Translations under genes and position numbers: made by a program | The notes under the pieces: generated by a model | The model's input: only the letters and a program-made list of their open reading frames with translations | Databases searched by the model: none | Told to the model about the DNA's origin: nothing | Assembly (NCBI GenBank): GCA_007116605.1 | Contig: SKID01000139.1 | Span: 1 to 15,327, forward strand | Direction of reading: 5' to 3' | DNA: 15,327 bases | DNA from: Tissierellia bacterium | Lineage (GTDB): Bacteria; Bacillota; Clostridia; Tissierellales; Dethiosulfatibacteraceae | In this document: positions 11,967 to 15,327 of the stretch, one piece after another | Position numbering within the stretch: the first letter of the stretch is position 1 | Layout: every line of letters starts with the position of its first letter

Positions 11967-14837
11967 ATGAATACGACTCTTATTGAATATTATAAGAAAC
12001 TGACCCATTATTGTTCAACTTTCAAACTTGATGGCATCATGGGTTCAGGAGGTCTTCTTCATCATAAGCTCTCTTTAGAGGATATTTATTATCCTCTAAG
12101 ACTGACACCTTATAATCCAGAAAAACTCAGACAAATCCTTCCCAATACAGAAAGAGAACTGAATGACATGATTTATCCAACTGAAAAGGACAACACGCTA
12201 TCTGAATCTCATTTCTATGGCTTAGATGAACCTCATCCATCAGATTCAGTGGATGATCTTGACCAAATCATTGCTCGCATAGATCAGAAAATCAAAGAGT
12301 TAGATTCTTCTGTTCATGAATTAGATGAACCTATTTTACCTGATTCAATGGATGATCTTGACCAAATCATTGCTCGCATAGATAGAAAAATCCATGAATT
12401 TGAACTAGAAGAATCCAAAGAGTTGCTTTCCAATGCACTACAAAAAATCATTCTATCACCTCCAGGTCATGGCAAAAGCACTTGGATGAAACGTTCTACA
12501 TTAGCCTGCATCCATAACGATGTGGATTACTTAGATAATATCGGCTTAAATACCAGCTTATTTCCAATATTAGTTTCATGTCGTGATTTAGAAGGTTATG
12601 CTTTTAAAACTGATGCTTCGCCTTATTTTTTAGATAAGATTCCGTCACAGGAGCACTCAAAAAACTCTTACGAAATCAACTTAACAGATAATCAAGAGAT
12701 CGCATTAATTGAAGATCAGCTTCATAATTGTTTGATTTATATGCTTAAGAACAGTTATTATCCTGATTTATCAATCTCTAACTTTAAGAGGCTTATATCA
12801 GAAAAGCGAAGTGAAGAAAAACTCATTTTAATGATAGATGGCTTTGATGAAATACAAGACTCACAACTTCAAGAGTTCTTTGCTAAATCGATATTCTACT
12901 ATTTAACTGTCCATCCTAATGTGCAACTTTGTTTAACCAGCAGGGAAAACCTGTTTCCTTTGGATTATAAAAAACAGTCTGTTGCCATTCGTTTACTTAT
13001 GAGCCTATCACCTGATATGTTTTGTATTTCATCATTAACACCCTTAGACCGAAACGCTTTTTGTCAAAACTGGTACCGTGTCATATATGGGCATGATCCC
13101 AAAAAACTAAAAGAGTTAGACTATCTCATCAATCACTTTCACCAATCTAAAAATCATTTCCTTGTGGAAATGGCTTCGAGTCCATTGCACTTAACCAATA
13201 TTTTATTAGTAACACGGGAATACGGTACCATCCCGGAAAACAAAAATGAGTTATTAGATCGTTACTTGCAGTTATCTCTTACATGGAAAGAAGAAAAGCT
13301 TGATGCCATGAAAGATAGTTATATGCGACTAGCCTACGTCGCTTATTATATGAGCAAACATCGCCGCATCACTTTAGACTTGAATGAATTACAAGATGTC
13401 CTTGGTGCGTGTAATGTTTATTTAGGTGGCTTGTTAAGAACGACCTTAAATAATGAAGATATCATTGAATTTGTGCTGCAATTAGAGGAAAAGTCTGGCA
13501 TTATAAAAATTAAGTCTTGGTCTGATGGTAAGCCTTCCTTTAGCTTTTGCCATCTATTAATTCAAGATTATTTAACTGCTTATGCTATTATGAATGGTTT
13601 ACTACCCGAAGAAGACACTCACTCTTCTGCTGTCGAGTTATTGTTGTCCTATCCCATAAATGGAAGATGGCAAGAAGTCATATTGATAGCTAGTCAATAT
13701 AAAGATACGCGGTTTTCAAATGAGTTAGTATCCGCCCTCATTGGTTATGTAATCAATCCTAATCATATATGCCCTCCTAGACAAGAAATGAACAATCAAG
13801 TTGAATGGGACCACAACAAACCAAAAGATGATATGGCTTCTATCAAACCGGAAACTAATGTCTACGATTTAAAGCAATTGCTTTGGAAAATCATCACTCA
13901 TGGTTCATATATTCGGAAAGAATTACAACAACATATCTTTCGCCTTTTATTTGAGGAAGAAATGCCATCCTATGTACTACTCAGTTTACCTGATTACCTA
14001 CAGAGATCTTATAGCGATTTTTTCAAAAAATATATCAAACAAGCATTTGAAGATAGCGTGTTAATCAGTAAGCCTAGTTACTACTTTATTGATGCAACTA
14101 TTCACCTGTACGATGCTAGCTTGTTAAAGCAAGATCTATTTGCTGTTTCTGAAGACTTATTTTTACTAGATGATCTTACTAATTCTTTAAGAGGCCTTAA
14201 TATGATTGCGGTATTGTCGTGGATTCATTATGCTCATGTTAGTACCCCGTCCTTACTTAAAGTAAATCATTTCCAATTATCACCAATGGGTGTCTCTAAG
14301 CTTTACCAATGGTTATTAAATGAAAACACTCACATGTTTTCATTTGGAAGTATGTTATTGAAAGATCTGTTCCTTGCCAATTCTATCGAGCTATCACCTG
14401 ATTTTTTTACAGATGATTTAATCCATAAAACACTATCTCACTATATTGAATCTAACAATGATGACCGACGCTTTCAAGATGCCGTCCTCGCTATTTATCC
14501 CTTTGGTGAAAAAACCATTTCTTTCAAGTCATCCCCTTTTTATGCCAAGGCTAGTGCGATTGCATGGGAAAGGTATCAACAATCGGATTTTAGCGATAAA
14601 ATTTTACAATTTGGGACCTGTCATTTGTTGCATTGTTTTGATAATCCAGTAAACGAAATCCAGCAATTATATGCCGGGAAAAATTCTTGGAACAAATTAT
14701 CTTATGAAAGAAGAATTGAAGTGAAACAACTATTTAATCTTTATACCCGCTTATTTTTAGACTCAAGTGATTCTCCTCTTAAAGCTGAAATAAAAAAAGA
14801 AAAAGAACGCATCGCCAATCGTAGAGAATGGCGTTAA
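11967..14837 (+). CDS. NACHT/STAND-type NTPase, second of a pair, with internal 33-residue duplication
   Basis: This 956-residue protein has Walker A PPGHGKST at 165-172, Walker B LILMIDGFDE ending at 295 and LTSRE at 323-327, the NACHT-like arrangement seen in the upstream gene. Residues 86 to about 148 hold two tandem copies of a 33-residue unit with DDLDQIIARID in both, probably an acidic coiled-coil linker before the ATPase. The long C-terminal part (about 480-956) is helical and could be a sensor, but no LRR, WD or TPR pattern is evident. The ATG is 8 nt after the first NTPase's stop; its GGAGG lies in that gene's last codons with a longish 11-nt spacing. The pair probably works as a complex or as two sensors of one pathway. 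Confidence 0.82.
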   Translation: MNTTLIEYYKKLTHYCSTFKLDGIMGSGGLLHHKLSLEDIYYPLRLTPYNPEKLRQILPNTERELNDMIYPTEKDNTLSESHFYGLDEPHPSDSVDDLDQIIARIDQKIKELDSSVHELDEPILPDSMDDLDQIIARIDRKIHEFELEESKELLSNALQKIILSPPGHGKSTWMKRSTLACIHNDVDYLDNIGLNTSLFPILVSCRDLEGYAFKTDASPYFLDKIPSQEHSKNSYEINLTDNQEIALIEDQLHNCLIYMLKNSYYPDLSISNFKRLISEKRSEEKLILMIDGFDEIQDSQLQEFFAKSIFYYLTVHPNVQLCLTSRENLFPLDYKKQSVAIRLLMSLSPDMFCISSLTPLDRNAFCQNWYRVIYGHDPKKLKELDYLINHFHQSKNHFLVEMASSPLHLTNILLVTREYGTIPENKNELLDRYLQLSLTWKEEKLDAMKDSYMRLAYVAYYMSKHRRITLDLNELQDVLGACNVYLGGLLRTTLNNEDIIEFVLQLEEKSGIIKIKSWSDGKPSFSFCHLLIQDYLTAYAIMNGLLPEEDTHSSAVELLLSYPINGRWQEVILIASQYKDTRFSNELVSALIGYVINPNHICPPRQEMNNQVEWDHNKPKDDMASIKPETNVYDLKQLLWKIITHGSYIRKELQQHIFRLLFEEEMPSYVLLSLPDYLQRSYSDFFKKYIKQAFEDSVLISKPSYYFIDATIHLYDASLLKQDLFAVSEDLFLLDDLTNSLRGLNMIAVLSWIHYAHVSTPSLLKVNHFQLSPMGVSKLYQWLLNENTHMFSFGSMLLKDLFLANSIELSPDFFTDDLIHKTLSHYIESNNDDRRFQDAVLAIYPFGEKTISFKSSPFYAKASAIAWERYQQSDFSDKILQFGTCHLLHCFDNPVNEIQQLYAGKNSWNKLSYERRIEVKQLFNLYTRLFLDSSDSPLKAEIKKEKERIANRREWR
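12222..12410 (+). repeat. 99-bp in-frame tandem duplication inside the second NTPase gene
   Basis: Copy 1 is 12222-12320 and copy 2 starts at 12321, a period of exactly 99 bp (33 codons). A 33-nt block starting gatgatcttgaccaaatc is identical in both (12252 and 12351), while the edges have diverged. Such near-identity points to a recent duplication that lengthens a helical linker. Confidence 0.9.
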
Positions 14838-14863
14838 TCATTCGTGAAAACTTCTTCTTAATT

Positions 14864-14898
14864 AAACAAGCCTTCTCGCAATGAAAAGGCTTGTTTTT
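14864..14898 (+). terminator. Rho-independent terminator of the NTPase operon
   Basis: AAACAAGCCTT (14864-14874) and AAGGCTTGTTT (14886-14896) form a perfect 11-bp stem with an 11-nt loop, running into a T-run on the plus strand, 27 nt after the second NTPase stop. On the minus strand the tail is TTTAATT, so it may also stop the converging membrane protein gene. Confidence 0.85.
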
Positions 14899-14927
14899 AC
14901 TATGCTTTTTTTACTAACATCATTCTC

Positions 14928-15327
14928 CTATGTCAGCAAATCACGTATAATCTGGGGTTCTTTCTTTGCCAGTTGTGTCATGTGATATCGATGGGCCCAC
15001 CAAGATAAGCTAAAAGTGATTACACTAACTATTATCACTAATCCCCCATTAATCATTATCAGCATTCTTCTATCCTCAATTGGGCTCCATAGAGCAACAA
15101 GAACAAACAGTCCCGACCAAATAATCCCAGGTAATTGTTTTTTCAAGCCTTTATCAAACACAAAAATTGGTCTTAATACACCATCACTGACAACTGCAAA
15201 GGGAATAAGTACAAGGAAAATATAGGGTATACCAATGGGTTCATACCATGGAATTTGACCATAGAAAAAAAAGGTAAACAAAGCTGCATATATTCCAACC
15301 ATGAGTGAAAACTTTTTAATAATATCA
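14928..15327 (-). CDS. Membrane protein, N-terminus beyond window
   Basis: About 132 residues are visible with roughly four hydrophobic helices and a basic C-terminal tail (KKEPQIIRDLL). The first in-frame ATG (15300-15302) has no ribosome binding site, and the frame stays open to the right edge with plausible coding (DIIKKFSL before that Met), so the true start probably lies outside the window. Family and function are not recognised. It converges with the NTPase operon across the terminator at 14864-14898 and probably belongs to the flanking chromosome rather than the accessory module. Confidence 0.65.
   Translation of the reverse strand, partial: DIIKKFSLMVGIYAALFTFFFYGQIPWYEPIGIPYIFLVLIPFAVVSDGVLRPIFVFDKGLKKQLPGIIWSGLFVLVALWSPIEDRRMLIMINGGLVIIVSVITFSLSWWAHRYHMTQLAKKEPQIIRDLLT

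Overview
The window looks like a low-G+C anaerobic Firmicute, probably a Clostridia member. Genes are AT-rich, nearly every start has a strong AGGAGG-type ribosome binding site, and the left edge holds a ferredoxin-dependent 2-oxoacid oxidoreductase (korD-korA) typical of such anaerobes. No tRNA, rRNA, CRISPR array or insertion sequence was seen.

Layout. (1) 1-852, minus strand: korA (cut by the left edge) and korD, housekeeping metabolism. (2) 907-9144, minus strand: one tightly packed block of ten genes, in transcription order a 75-residue protein with an IPxGxF motif at each end, an E2-like protein, a JAB/JAMM peptidase, an E1/ThiF-like adenylating enzyme, a four-helix membrane protein, a 69-residue WXG100-like protein, a large FtsK/EssC-like ATPase, a 93-residue WXG100-like protein, a zinc-metallopeptidase toxin candidate and a small immunity candidate. 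(3) 9145-9688: a 544-bp divergent control region. (4) 9689-14837, plus strand: two large NACHT/STAND-type NTPases closed by a clear terminator. (5) 14928 to the right edge, minus strand: an unrecognised membrane protein, cut by the edge.

How it may work together (inference). Block 2 reads as a type VII-like secretion locus: ATPase, WXG-like partners, toxin and immunity protein. The usual Firmicute T7SS membrane parts are missing, and a bacterial ubiquitin-like conjugation cassette (E1, E2, JAB) takes their place. The ATPase has no membrane helices, so the separate four-helix protein may anchor it. The 75-residue protein is the best candidate for a modifier or modified substrate, though it is not a recognisable ubiquitin fold.

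The most unusual signal is a ~64-nt intergenic element present three times: twice inside the minus-strand operon (5688-5752 and 6576-6652, minus orientation) and once in front of the NTPases (9436-9508, plus orientation). The copies share ends and can form the same two-helix RNA fold with some compensatory changes. This ties the two divergent transcription units together and suggests the secretion/conjugation locus and the NTPase pair form one accessory module with shared RNA-level control.
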